64,000 nt of DNA from NCBI RefSeq assembly GCF_040807025.1, contig NC_090942.1, forward strand, positions 195,852,247-195,916,246, given 5' to 3'. Below the pieces are notes generated by a model, which had not been told where the DNA came from, searched no databases, and worked only from the letters and a program-made list of their open reading frames with translations. Below, piece by piece: positions 50,859-64,000 of the stretch. The DNA is from Struthio camelus. Taxonomy: Eukaryota > Chordata > Aves > Struthioniformes > Struthionidae. The first letter of the stretch is position 1. Each line of letters begins with the position of its first letter. The translations under genes were made by a program, and so were the position numbers.

Positions 50859-53800
50859 CCTTTTAAATTTATTTACAATCTAAACATTCTTAAACTTTTT
50901 AGGGTAGTTTTTAGATAAAAATATGCTTTCACAGAAACAAGCAGATTTTTCCCTTTCTTACTTAGCACGTAAAGATTGTGCTACAGTTAATGAACCTAAA
51001 CTGCATCACCCTGTTAAGCACTAAGTGGCAGATCCACAGCTCCTTGAAGATAATTAAAAATCTCCACTATTTCAATAAACTTACAGCACGAGCACTATTC
51101 CCTCAGTTTCATGAGTGGTAAAACTACCTGAGCGTCACACTGATAAGCTTTACGGCCTTAGTGGGCTCGGAGAGTATGACAATAAAGTGACCTCCCCTAT
51201 GTATTCTCATAGTGCTTTGGTGGAGGGACAGCTCTGAGCCCTAAGAAGAGCTCGACAGCTTTTAGGTGAGAGTGAGTTAACAGAGCTCTTAGGGCAGTCT
51301 AGAGGAAGAATTCAAGCTGTCACCATTCACCAGGTCTTTGACTATCATTAGATCATGGAATCTAACCTGTTTTCTTCACTGCTGTGTCACAATGAGCTGT
51401 GAAGTGATATTTTTGAAGAACAAGAATTAGGTTGGAGGAAGGAGCTGTCTGCACTTTTGTCTCCCCACAAAAGAGCGGAAGCGGGGGGAGGAAATGCAAC
51501 TGGCCAGCAGTGACAGACAGAAAAAAAGTATTAAGGGAACTGGGCAGGATGCAGAGGAAGGCAAGTAGATGGACCAAAAACTGTGCTGTATGACTACCAG
51601 CTTTCTTCATTTCTAACTTTTCAAGTGGGGATATATTTGTAACATGATAATTTTACTATATTTTTGTACCTTTAAAATACTACTGTCAATGCTTTTTAAA
51701 GAGATGCCTCTGATAGTGGCTAAAAATATTGTCTGTACTTCAGCATTCACTAATACACTGATATAGTTCACCTGCATAATATGAAGGGCACTCTTCTATG
51801 AACGTTTGTTTCTCTGATACATTCCAATCCTCTGAGTCCTTCCTTGACCACAGAAGATGTCTGCCCAGCTGCACTGCACACTGCCATCCCTTTTGATGCC
51901 ATTTAGCGTCTTCTGTTTTTCTGAACAAGAGTCTGTCCACAACACACTGAAGAAAGAAACCAACACCTTTTTTGAATCGCTCTCCATATCAGTAATCTTA
52001 TTCTGAGTCAGCATGGGCAGTCTTTTACCAAGAAGCAGATTTAGAGAATTTCCCTCATGAAATAAAACCCCTCTGTCATGCATTGTCCCTCACCTTGTAG
52101 TCATTTAAAATAATGTAATTTGACTAAACAAGGGATTAGCATACTACCAACTCATAGTGGTTAGTACAAGTACAATAGTTACTGTTTTCTCTGATGTCTC
52201 TTGGGGATTTACAAGCAGAAACGCCTGGTTGAGTTGGTGATAGAATTCTCAAAGCACTTTATCTGCTTCCTTTAGTATATAAAGGAATATATAAAAACCT
52301 GATGCCAAAGAATTAGTAACTGGAAGTGCTTCCAAGTGTGTCAGTTTTTCCAGCAATAGCTGTACAAAAATGATCTCTAATATCACTAAAAATTCGTGTT
52401 TGCTTTAAAAACATGACATTTTACAATTACACATTTAATAGTCAACTTGTGTTTTTCTGAGACTTTAGGATTCATGTCTACATGTTTTTCTTTGTCACCT
52501 AGGAGGGTAAGCAACATACTTTATAAAATGAAACCTTGGATGTTTCTATAATCCCATGAGTCCTGGAGCTGAAGCTTTAAGAAACAACCATAAACATTGT
52601 AAGACAAATATTGGATCAGATACACTAGAGAGATGAAGGTATATGCAGATACTCACCTTAAAACTTACCCACAATAATTCGTATAAGATCTTTTGAAGTC
52701 CCTTTGCTATAATACCTTACAATGACACTTTCACTTATTGCAAATGCCGATGAAGTTAACTGCAATCCAGCTAATATTAATTGGGTTTATATTAATATAA
52801 AAATAGAAATAATAAACATTCATACTTTGACAAGTATCATGTAGAGAAGAACGTGAGAAACGCTTTTCATTTGCCGAATAAGTGAAAGGTGTAAGGCAAA
52901 GACATTACAGGTGCATGTCCTGGAAGTGATAACACATCACATACTAATGTCACATTATACCTAATTCTTCATCTGTGTTCTTCGTTATTAAGGCCCTTAC
53001 TGACTATATGTGTCAGGTTCAAAACAGTGCTGCCATCACCTTTCAATTCAGCTATGCAATTTAAGCTGTAATATTTAGCAGGAGGGGAACAGTGGAAGAC
53101 ATTGGGGTACATCTACATCGATACTCATAAGAAAAAAAAACATCATAATGTTCCGGGAGAACACAAATAAGTCCATTCTCTGAGGCTATGATAATGTAGG
53201 TTTCATCAATAGGTCATTAGAGCAGAGCAGCTTCAAAATCATGGCAGTCCACAAAATGGATATCATCATAATAACAGTGACTAGGTTGATGGAGAAAGAC
53301 TTCAGACTTGTCACAGCAACAGACTTTTCTTTCATGTCATTGAAAGGATTAAACCACAAAAACAAAAAAGTAGGAATGAAGCCTAGCCCTAAACAGTAAA
53401 AAAGTATTGCCAGGGTTGAGAGTAATGAGTGAAGGTTTCACCAAAGCAATTTTTTTTCGGATAAAGTGAAAGATAAGGTGAAGGTCAATAGATAAGCAAG
53501 AAATAATTTAGGGGAGAAGAAAGCTGAAAACTTAAAAAATTGACATCTTATTACACGTGTGGTTTTATGAGAAAAACTACACTACTATAAATATCTGTAG
53601 TGGTGACATGCCCCATGATCTTCTGCCTCCTGTTCCTTTGGGTGGCCATGGACAATGTGCAGATTACCTTTCCTAGTATACTTGGCAGCAGATAATGCCC
53701 TTTATCTTAACACTGTGTTCTCAAGAGAGAATCTTCCTGCCATATGTAGGCTGCATTTGGAAAGCCACCGATTTTGCTCTTATATATGCATTTTGGTCTT

Positions 53801-56800
53801 GAGGTTGTCCAGAGTGGAATCCCACTTGCTTACGTAAATATAGCCAGTGACTTCTGTTTCCTTCTATTTCCTTCTATTTCTATTTTTATTTATGGTTATG
53901 TCTATAACAGTAACCTAAACGGAGAGTGGAAAAAAGCTGGGGCACTGACATTTGCTGATTCATGCTGTTTAGTTGATAGCATGCTCCTTGGAATGGTTTT
54001 GGGTTGTGACAACCAGGACTTTCCCAGGTAACACCTGGGCATGGTGAAGAAAAGGGACTGGTCCCAATAGGAAGTGTAGACCAGGCCATTTTGAATTTAA
54101 TCCCATAGAAAGCCGTAAAATGCCACTTTCGCTCACAGTCAGGCCCTCCTCTGTTTTACTGGCTAGTATAAATGGTGCTTATAACACCAGTCTTGTGACC
54201 AATTGTGAACCAATTGGCCTGAGTTTTCACTATCCCAGGTTTATTGTACTTTTGTCCCTGTTTGTCTCCTTAATTTCCCATTTTCAGTGTTTTATCCATT
54301 TGGAACCTGATTAGCCTTTTTGCCTTAAAGAGAAAGAGAGGTTGTAAAAAGACCCTGTTGATGCGTCCTTTCCCCACAATGTAAGTGCTCTTCGCTCTTC
54401 TCAGCCACGTACAGGAGTTGAGCAGAGTAGCTGCTTCATGGAGATGAAGATGCATCTCTGACTCTTGAGAAAAGAGTGATAATATATTAAAACAAAAAAA
54501 AATCCTCACCTCTGCATGCTAAAAATGGAGATTAGGTGTGATTCTTCTCACCTAATTTGAGATATCTACAAGGTAAATTTCTACAGGTGAGATAATCACC
54601 ACCAATACCCTTTAGTGCCAATGGCTGCCTCAGTACAGTCAAAAAAATTTAGCAATTTGGGTTCATATGAGCAAAATTAAGCGTCTCTTTTAGGATGAGA
54701 TGATTTGTAACCCAAACAATCTGGACATCCCTTACATAAAAAGGGTTGTTGAGGTCACCCCTTTTCAGGGTGTGCTGACAAGCTCAGAAATAGACTACCC
54801 ATACAGCACAGAAGATCTCAGTTGGATGAATCCTATCCAATGAGTTTTAAATGTACACATCAAGTTTCTTAAATGCAAGACTGTTTCTTTTGCAGAAATA
54901 AATATCTAAAAAACTAAAAAGTAAAATGAAACGTGTTATTTGATTCCTTTACGGAAAAAATGGTGTGAAATCTTAAATAATCTTAATGATGGGAAGAATT
55001 TTTTTACCATTTCCATTTTTACCAATGGAACAGTACTATGCATGTGACCATGTTCAGTGGAAGCCCAGTATCTATGTTTCATGCCATTCATCTGGCAAAA
55101 GATCTAGAACAGCAACACTGAATGAACGAATTGCACTTTTGGGCGACAAAACATTCTGTTAAGATAATTGGTGTAGGCAGCAGTCCTGAAAGATGTGTGT
55201 CTATCATCACTGATTCCTTTACTGTCTGAAGCTCAGAGTTTGCTAAATGCTAGTCACAGTCAGAGGGCGTGAGTAGGGATACCAGTGTTCAGGCAAATCC
55301 CAAATAAAAGAAGACCTGATTCCTTTGAACAATAAGTTGACAGGATTCCTACCGGTACCATCAGCTGTTTAGGGTCTGGTCTTGGTTGTTGGACTGTGCG
55401 TGTGCTGTGGAGAGTCTCTTTGAACTTCATTAGAGCACAGGGCTTCCTTTGGAATAGCCAAGGCCTGTTGTGTCTCAGCTCAGGCGGCTCTAATTATTAC
55501 TTTGGCCTAAACTATTTGTCCAGTATCTCGTTGCAAATTATTAAATGACAGTTTGCCTCCCCTTCTCTTCTGCATAAGTCACAAGTTACAAAATTTCAAA
55601 AGTTTGCCTTCTCCTTTATGTCTCCTTTATGTATTTTCATAGCATTTAAAGAAAGTGAAGTATGAAAGTATGAAAGCTTGCCAGCATTTATCAAGGGTCC
55701 GTTTGCAGCATACAGAAAAATGTTCATAGCAGTATGTCTGTCTTTTTTTTAACCAGTACTAATTAGAAATTCAGCAATATAAAAGTTTTCTGATTATTTG
55801 CTAGCATAGAACAAAAAATTTTAGGTACAAATTTTAAGTGGGAAGGACAATAATTCCTCATGGTACAGGTATTTAGTAAAAGGATATCAAGAAGGCACTA
55901 AATCATGAAGAACTCAGCACATTAATGACTGAAAGCTCTAAGTACTTTTTATTTAGTTATTCTGGTCTTCTTTACAGCCATAGTAATTTATTCCTAATGT
56001 TATGCTAGATGAAAATATTTCTTTTCTGGTTGCTTTAACTGGCGTCCTTTAAATACCACAGAGCTCAAGCTTTGCTTTATGGATTTCTTCCTTATTAAAA
56101 AAAACTAACGTTTAAAATGGAATGCATAACTTAAAGGAATGACATCAGCACTTACACTACAGATTATAAAGTCCAGTCATCCTCATGTGTTACATAAACT
56201 GATCTTGACAGCTGGAGTCAAGAATGTTGATATGAAATAATATAATACAAAGTTTACAGAGAACTTGAGCAGGACACCTTTGTTTGAAGCACCCGCTTAC
56301 ATAAACAAGATATCTGAACAGATAATTATGATCTTATACCTGTAATGCTGGTGTTCTTAGAAGGAACAAGAATTGTACTTTACTGTAATATTCCAACACA
56401 GCACAAAAAATCATCCAGATCTCAAACAGTTAAAATCTAAAGAGGTAGGAGGATATTTTGAAGCAATGATATTACAGTGCTATAAGATATTGTCCATCAT
56501 CTAGGCTATGGTAACTAATTGAATGTATGACCTTAGGCAGCTGCATTTGCAAAGTAAAACATGGCATTTTTACCAAAGAAGGCTGCTTAGATCAAGGAGT
56601 TTCAGCTAATCTTCTTGGTGATGTAAGTGAATGCTTTCCTACTCAAAAGGCCAACAGCTAGCTATACACTGAAATGCCACTGAAGGGGAGTAACTTACAC
56701 CCTTGAAAAGTGTGATACAAGAGACTGAAAGGGCCAGGCAGCTATGTGAGCCTAAGAGCACATTCATATTGCAATGGCAATATGATAGCAAATAAAAAAA

Positions 56801-58211
56801 TCTCGGGTTTTCGGTTTCCTTTTTTTTTCCCCCTCTGACTGAAAGTAAAGGAGAAATAAAAAGAGAATTCTGAAGGAAAACAATGAGTAGGTTGGCAAAT
56901 GTTCCTCTAGAGCATGAAGAACAGAGAAAGAACAAAGATGCCAATCTGAAAATACAAGAAGTGGGTAAAAAACAATGACATCTTGGGTTAAAGGGGAACA
57001 GGGTCCAATGCATGGGTCCTGAGCTGATAGACAAAGTGAGGAAACTGCTTATGTTTGATGCATCAGAAAACAAGGACCCAGTGGAAGGATATTGGGAAGG
57101 GTACTATCGTCAAAATAACCGCCTCAAGGACTGATCTTTGCCACTGCATTCAGAGTGGATTTTTAAGAGAATGATGTGCCTGAGGCTTGGTAGTAAGAAG
57201 GGGAGCCAAGAGCACATCACAGTAGCGCTCAGGGAGTAACAGTCTGGACTGGAAGAGTAAGTAAGTGCTGCAAAAGGGTGTGGCTGAGACAGGATGAATG
57301 TTTGTGGTTGTTTGCCACTGTTTTTTGACATTTACTTTTCTAGTAGATGAACCAAATTCTTAGCCTAGATGCTGATTATTTTCCATGAAGCAAGGCAACT
57401 TGGAAGTTGCCCTTAAGGAGGAGCATAACATTAGTGGATGAAGAGTATGCACATCAGCTGAATCACAGCACTGCCCATCACAATGTTCCCACTTGTGTGT
57501 GGAGTCTGTCTGGCCCTTACACCATAGTGAACAGGTAATTTAAGGTCCATTCCCCCAGTTCTGGCATCTCGCCACCTTCATACAGTAGGGGCACAGAGCA
57601 GATGAAGATCTAGCCCATTGTATTTCACATCTGTGTGTCAGCACGTGCTGTAGCACCACACAATTTCTCTGCTTTCGCAGTACAACTTTAGATATTGTTT
57701 GTATTCTTGTCTTTCTTACTTATTTGATATATCTCTTACCTACCCTGATTTCCTACCTTTTGATAATACTTGCTAAATTTGTACTGCTGAATAAAAAAAG
57801 AACTAGAGACATTTCTCTCAGTCTAGGCCCTGTGGCACACCTGATCTGCATCCACACTACACTGCACTTTGCTCTCAACTTCTTGTAACAGTTGGTGCCT
57901 CTGCGGTTTAACTATTTTTCTGAATTTTTTTTCCTCCCTACTTTAGAGCATCTGAAATGACATGGTGCTTCGAGGGTGATGTTTTAACATGATACTAAAG
58001 CTTTATATTGTATGCACTGTGGTAAAGCATATATAGTGGTAACTGAGAGCACAAAGCCTGCTGGGGTAGTGTTGGAGAAGAAAGAAAACCAAAACTATGT
58101 AGATTTGTCTATATTGCCTTTTGGAATCTCTTTTAGAATGTGTTATTCACAATTTTATCCATGGCATTGGCTCAGAAATTGCAAGCTGGCATGGGTCAAA
58201 ACCCCCTTTTC

Positions 58212-58975
58212 CTGTCACTGAGCACCACTGAAAAGAGTCTGGCTCCATCTGCTGTAAACTTTCCTATGAGATATTTATATACACTGATAAGGTCCCACCA
58301 TGAGCTTTCTCTTCTCCAGGCTGAACAGTCCTAGCTCTCTCAGTCTTTCCTCATATGATAGATGCTCCAGTCCCTTAATCATCTTTGTGGCCCTTTACTG
58401 GACCTGAAAGGCCCCAGTATGTCCGTGTCTCTCTTATCACGTCTCTCTTGTATTGGGGGCCTCAGCACTGGACACAGCACTCCAGATGTGGCTTCACAAT
58501 TGCTCAACAGAGCAGAAGGATCACCTCCCTTGACCTGCTGGCAACGCTCTTCCTAATGCAGCCCAGGATATCATTGGCCTTCTTGGCCACAAGGGCACAT
58601 CGCTGGCCGATGGTCAACTTGTCATCCAAGGGGCATTCCCAAGTTCTTCTCAGGAAAACTGCTTTCCAGCCAGGTGACTTCCAGCTTGCACTGGCACATG
58701 TAGTTATTCCTCCCCAGGTGCAGGACTTGGTCTTTTCCTTTGCTGAAGTTATGATATCCTTGTTGGCCCATTTCTCCAGCCTCTTGGGGTCTCTCTGAAT
58801 GGCAACACAGCCCTCTGATGTTCCAACCATTCCTCCTGATTTTGTACCATCTACAAACTTTCTGAGGGTGCATAATGTCCCGTTGTCCGTGTCATTAATG
58901 AAGATGTCAAACAGTATTGGCTCCAGTACTGGCCCCTGGGGGACACCACTATGAAATGGAAGATACTGCAGGTCA
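58212..58975 (-). mobile_element. CR1 LINE fragment with broken reverse transcriptase frame
   Basis: The minus strand encodes, within 58,504-58,983, the carboxy part of a CR1 reverse transcriptase: SGVPQGPVLEPILF, IFINDTDNGT, AIQRDPKRLEKWA, LHLGRNN (in a second frame) and [20 protein letters not shown]. The catalytic F-A-D-D motif reads FVDG, so the enzyme would be dead, and there is a frame change. The copy is truncated at both ends: it stops near 58,212 in the region before the usual 3' tail. Confidence 0.9.
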
Positions 58976-58983
58976 TAGGGCAT
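58504..58983 (-). pseudogene. CR1 reverse transcriptase remnant
   Basis: About 160 codons remain open, but the frame is neither complete nor functional: start and amino-terminal endonuclease are missing, the second catalytic aspartate is replaced by glycine (FVDG), and the LHLGR-type segment lies in another frame. It is a dead copy with no host function indicated. Confidence 0.85.
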
Positions 58984-61900
58984 AGGATATTTAAGCTATG
59001 AGGAACGCTGTTTACTGCAAGCACACTTTATAAACATACATGTCACTAAAACTCCTTTTGACTCTTTTTAGAGTTATTTTAGTTCTTCCCGGATTGAATC
59101 ACAGTCAGTTAGCCCTTTAATTGCTAATCTAATTATTTTTTTCTCACTAAAATATTTTATGTTTTCAACAATTCTTTTTCCAGCAATGAAATTAACCCTG
59201 AATCAGGGCCACATTGAGGCCCTGTGATGTGATGCTACACAGAATTTAAACGATATGTTTATTAAGGAAGAAAAATATGATAATGCAAAAACTACTGGCA
59301 AGAGATAGGGACATTTTTAGGGGCACAGATAGGAGTGGCTTGAGGCATTGCAGGAACTTACCCTCAGGCTGCAAGGGAGGCCTAAGAGCTCCTAAGGTCT
59401 TCAGTCTCCCTGAAGTCTTCCAGAGCTCAGGTGTCTGCATATCACTGTCTACAGTGAAATATAAATCCCCCCAATTCTATATAGCAGGCAGCAGGCCGTT
59501 TGCCCACAGACACCTACATCCATGTGTCTGAAGGACTGAGCAGGATTTATTTCTATCTTTTATAAAGACTAACAGTACAAAGTGTCCACAAAGCAGTGGA
59601 AAATGTGGGTACAGTAGGGAGGTCCAGGTCCCCAGTGGATCTAGCGTACACCTTCAACGTGACTCCTAGCCACCCTGCTCCACCTTTAAAGGGAATAGCT
59701 ACATTTGGTGGAAATGACTGTTCCATCCAGGGATTTAGGCAGTGATATCTCATTTCTGGATCCCACCCTGTCAGAGACAGGAAATACAATTAGTATAATT
59801 TTTAAATAGGAATTCTATTTATGAAAATAAGATCTATATATTGTTATATTTTTGTTTCTTTTGTATTTTCATATGAAATCACATGTGGATGAGGTTGCGC
59901 TGTCTTTGGGAAGGTTTATTCTGTATTGCCAAGGCCTTTGCAGAAGGGTGTGGGACCACTTCAACGCATACATCTCCTGCATAAGTCTGCAGAAGCTCCA
60001 GAAGCATTTCCAGGATCCTGGGTCTTGGTGTGTGTCTTAGCCTTGGCCTTTGTTTTAGGATGACATCTGACTGCATAGTGTCCCTGTCTCCTGGTTTCCT
60101 TGGAAAGGGCTTCTGAAAACATGAGCCAAACAGATGTCACGCCACAATCCAAACAGAAGCGAGTCTGGAAGATTACAGCTGTACATGAAATGTGTTTTTA
60201 TTATTTCTCCAGCTGCAGATCAGAACATCAGAGACATTACACATGGAAAAGTCTTATTAGATCATGTTGTCAATCTCCTTGCCAAGGCAAAATTGCTCCT
60301 CACTGTTATGGTCAGTAATTCTTTACCCAGGCTAGGGGTAGCTTCTCACAAGCATTATCTCACGATCTCCTCAAAGCCACTTTCCCAAAGTTTTCTGCCT
60401 TTCTGGCTTAGCTGCCATCACATGAGGCAGAAATTTTTTATAAATCACCCCTTCAGCAGAAAAGACAGCTGTTTTAGTCATAAAAAGATCAACAACCCTG
60501 CTAATAACTCAATAATGGAATTGCTCATACTTTCCTGAAAGTATCCATAACTCCAGGTTCCTGCATGATACATGGAAAAGGTCTTCTTCACACAGCTTTC
60601 AATAAAGGAATACACTTATAATTGGAGAGCTATCATGGTGTTGAACACATTATTGACTTTGATTTAGTTTGTGGATGACCACAAAAATAGGTTGCCACTT
60701 ATTTTTCCGAATGATGCCACAAGAGTTCAGGATCTGTGGTTCATGGTTGGTTGCAACTGTGAAAAAAATCATGACAGCTGGAAATCCCCCTGTGTATTTC
60801 CATTCCTCTCCTCAGATAAAGTGTATTTTTCAAACATAGGCAAAAAAGGAATTATTCCATGTAATTGTTGGCACTTCTGATGAATCAAACAGAGTTATGG
60901 TAGGAGAAGTGTGGTAGCTGCTAATTATAACATCCTTTTCAGCTTCATCATTAGAAAAATTACTAGTCTGAAAGTCCTAGAGTCCTCCTCCCTTGGCAGC
61001 TGGGATGCCTCGGTAGCCCCCAAGAGGCAGGCAGCAGAAACCCGTTTCAAAGTCTTTTGACTCTTGACATCACAGCACTGAGAGTCAAAGATCAGAAAGC
61101 CCCTCAGCCCCTGATTTCAAAGCCAAAATTTCCTGTTAAGGGAGAGCAGACTTGACTGAAATAACGAGAGAAAATCTGGGAAAATCTGGATGTATTAGCT
61201 GTGCATAGATAGACGATGAGCCATATGTGCAGTCTTAGCACGCGTCAAGCAAGCTACCTGATAGAACGAGGTATTTAACGCCATTGCCAAGGACGCTGAT
61301 GGCGCACACTTCCTGCAACTATCATCAGCTAAGTGAAAGTAGCAGCTCATGCTGCCATGGACACAGGAAAGAGCTACAATAATTATCAAAGGAGTGAAAG
61401 CCCTTTTTCTGAGAGAATGAGTAGAAGTTTTATTGTTTAACCTATAAAATTGAAAGGTAAGAGAAAACGAGATTGTTCTCTCCTCATACACAAAGAATGC
61501 TGAAGAGCTATTGAAAATGAATAGCATTCCTGGTAGAAGAGCTGGGCAAGAACGCTTTTGTGGGGATATTAGAAGGAGGGTTTTAAACACTAAAAAACAG
61601 TGCTTTGCAAAGCAGGAGTCAGGACTTAGTTGCTAAGAAGCACCTTCTGCTTTTATGATGCTAAGATTACAGGATGTGAAACTTCTGTTCTGAACCCTGC
61701 TGTCCAGCTGTCATGAAGGATTACCTTCTCTTTTAATCCAGTGCTGTTTACAACAAATGACAGGAGCAGAATCCAAAATTGAACCCTTCCATGTGGCTAC
61801 CTCAACCATACCTGACAGTTTCCTACCCCTTCCTGTTCATCTTTCTCTGAATACTGTGTGCATTTCACACTTGGCATGGCAGTGACCCGGTTCATTAGGA

Positions 61901-64000
61901 GTGGACACTACTCAGATCCTGCTATCCCTGTAGCAAGGGCTGCCTCATAACAGACTAGAGGCTGAAGTCCCTCAGTCTGAGGAGAAGCCTGGAACTAAGA
62001 TTTTCCTTCCTGGGCAAGACCTCTAGTCACTAGACAATTAAATCAACAATCAGTAATTCTATCACTACCTGCTCCGAAAGAAAAGGTTCATTTTTTTAAG
62101 TGCCAGGTCTGTTGTCAGAGGTTCTCTGAGCACTTCTAATTAACTATGGTATCAGAGATTGTTGCTCTTAGATTGATGCTCAGTACAGACAACTCTGCCC
62201 AGTAGCAGAAAATGTAGAAAACTTTCAGGACGATCGTGGAAGTCCAAAACACTTCAGTAAAAAGTGGCCTTTATAGACCCCCCCTTTGGGAAAGGGCGTA
62301 GACAGAAACTTCAGTCAGGACTAGGTCCTCTTGGGGAACTAGGCTTAACATAGCTGAACTCGGCCAGCGCTATCTACCCAAAACTCTACAGGCGCTAAAG
62401 AGTGTTACTGATTGTATGTGCCACCGACACAGAATAACTGCAGATAAAGTAAATGAATCCAATCTGTTCATTAGCGATCTTTAGAGTGTATCTATCTGCC
62501 TTATCTATCCATACCAACCATGAAAAAGTGAATTTTTCACATGTATTGTCTATGCATTTTGTAACTGCGTACTCATCTGCAAATATCAAAACTTATAGCA
62601 CAGCCAGACAGCATGATTCAAATGGGCTTAGGACAGCAGCCAGCCATTCTGCAGTGCTAAATAAACAAAATTCCTTTAAATTTTACAGAAGCAGAGTTAG
62701 ATGCTACCTATGTGCCTATGGTTTAGAAATCCTGGAAAACCCAAACTAGATGTTTTTTTAATCAAGGATAAAAATAGGTTAGTTTTGAAGGGTAGATTCT
62801 GTTTTTAAAGTTAAAACAGACTACACTGACAACAGTGACACCTTCACTACTAAGATCGTAGAGCCAGTGCTAAACAGCTCTTTTGGATCTTTGTTTTTTT
62901 CCGTACCCAAAATTCCAGGTCAGTAAAAAGGAATATGGCACGGCTCAGCTGATGACATTTATGACTCTCCTTCTAGTACTGCTGACACCTTGCCATCCAA
63001 TCCAGTTGTGAAATTATGATCTCTTAGTGGTTTCTGGGTGAACGCTATTAACAACACTTTTGCATTGGAAAATTACCACGTAAGCAGTAACAAATGTCCA
63101 AGATACAAAACAGACTTTTTGTCTCTCTTCAGTTCCTCGATGCTTTTTCATTCATTCATGGGTGATGAGGCACTGTAAAAATCCTGACCTGACTCCTTCC
63201 TCACCCCTGGGCGTGCATGTCCCCCCACGGAAACCACAGCATAGGAAAGGAAATTGATGTATGTCCCAGTGTCACCCCAACATGGGGGTAACTGCACGGC
63301 ATACTCATGCCCAGCACCCCAGACGTACTCCCAGGTCACAGAGGAACTTCCTCATCAGGTTGACTAACCTCCTTCCTCACACAGAGAGGATATTCCCCTA
63401 TACCAATTTCTGTGCACTGTTACACTGTGGCAAGCATTTACTTCTGCAATTTTAGTGTGCAGGTTTCCCTTTGTGGTAGTTATAGTTTTAGTTTTTCCCT
63501 TTTGAATGTCACTTTCAAGAATGCCTGAGAATCTACAGGAATGTGACCAGGAGAGAGAATTTTCACTTGAGCAATGGCTGCACCTGGAAGTAACAGACAA
63601 GCTCTCAGGTACATAAGCCCTTCTTCGGGGCTGAAGTGGAAACATTAATTCATTAAGTCACACAGTACCAGAAAGACAGGTCACTTCACAAGGTTAATTT
63701 GGGAGAAACAAGAAGTATGTCTGGGACAAAGATTTAACCAGCTGTTTTATTTGAAATGGTAAGTGGATATCACATTGAGGGAGAAATCCTATCCCTACAG
63801 ACACCGGTGGGTGTTTTGGCATTAGCTTTAGTGGAGCCAGGGTTACATCATAGTACTTTCTTTTCTTTGTGCTCTCTGTCTCTGTAACTGAATCTGAGTC
63901 AAACTTTAAAACACATGGTGTCAGTGGGTTGAAATATCCAATACTCTTGCTCGCAACACTAGCTGACTACAACAAAGAGAGCTGTGGGCAAGAGGCGCTG

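Larger units (their letters stand above)
50880..64000. other. Intergenic DNA downstream of POSTN
   Basis: Apart from the CR1 fragment at 58,212-58,975 I recognise no gene. In mammals a long gene-poor interval follows POSTN on this side, which fits. An exon-like segment at 60,213-60,310 is discussed in the findings. Confidence 0.65.

Noticed and set aside
56639..57073. 144-codon open frame on the minus strand downstream of POSTN
   Set aside because: Serine/leucine/phenylalanine-rich translation without domain features or supporting context; probably chance.
1..64000. CRISPR arrays, bacterial operons, rRNA or tRNA genes, endogenous retrovirus LTRs
   Set aside because: None seen: no regular spacer repeats, no cloverleaf-type tRNA with A and B boxes noticed, no paired LTRs or viral gene remnants; all retroelements seen are CR1/L3 LINEs or MIR-like SINEs.

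Overview
This is a vertebrate nuclear window, most likely from a bird. Three CR1 retrotransposon fragments carry the diagnostic avian/reptilian 3' end (ATTCTGTGATTCT-type tail and the matching upstream consensus). The only protein-coding gene I can support is a complete periostin (POSTN) gene on the + strand. It is AT-rich, has GT-AG introns and is split into small exons. I cannot name the species from the sequence.

Layout. 1-13,300 is upstream intergenic DNA with two CR1 fragments (942-1326 minus strand, 6249-6710 plus strand), one probable older LINE relic (about 7010-7330) and two MIR-like SINE relics (about 11,670-11,800 and 12,543-12,760). A TATA box at 13,329-13,336 lies about 75 bp before the start codon. 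POSTN coding sequence runs from ATG 13,405 to TAA 49,647-49,649 in 24 exons whose reading phases join without a break (2574 nt including stop, 857 residues if every exon is used). The 3' UTR continues to about 50,835-50,880, with AATAAA signals at 50,813 and 50,853. 50,900-64,000 is downstream intergenic DNA with a CR1 fragment (58,212-58,975, minus strand) that keeps part of a damaged reverse transcriptase reading frame.

Protein. The parts in order are a signal peptide (exon 1), a cysteine-rich EMI domain (exons 2-3), four fasciclin-like FAS1 domains (exons 4-14), and a C-terminal tail built from small cassette exons (15-24) ending in a basic heparin-binding-type stretch. All introns after exon 16 are phase 1, and exons 17-23 are all multiples of three, so any of them can be skipped without breaking the frame. 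This matches the known alternative splicing of periostin.

Most interesting points: (1) exon 22 (46,461-46,547) encodes an additional TKxTKxIEGEP-type module between the exons that correspond to mammalian exons 21 and 22; I recall no mammalian counterpart. (2) Several C-terminal exons look like diverged duplicates of one module. (3) Exon 17 is short (48 nt against 81 nt in human as I recall). (4) A possible alternative last exon after exon 18 (42,270-42,349, then AATAAA at 42,422) would give a truncated secreted periostin; exon 18 has a non-canonical GTTGGT donor. (5) The 3' UTR contains a strong hairpin with a related direct copy about 100 bp downstream, suggesting an old MITE-like repeat now part of the mRNA. 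I found no sign of an unknown gene system; most other long reading frames are chance frames in intron or intergenic DNA.
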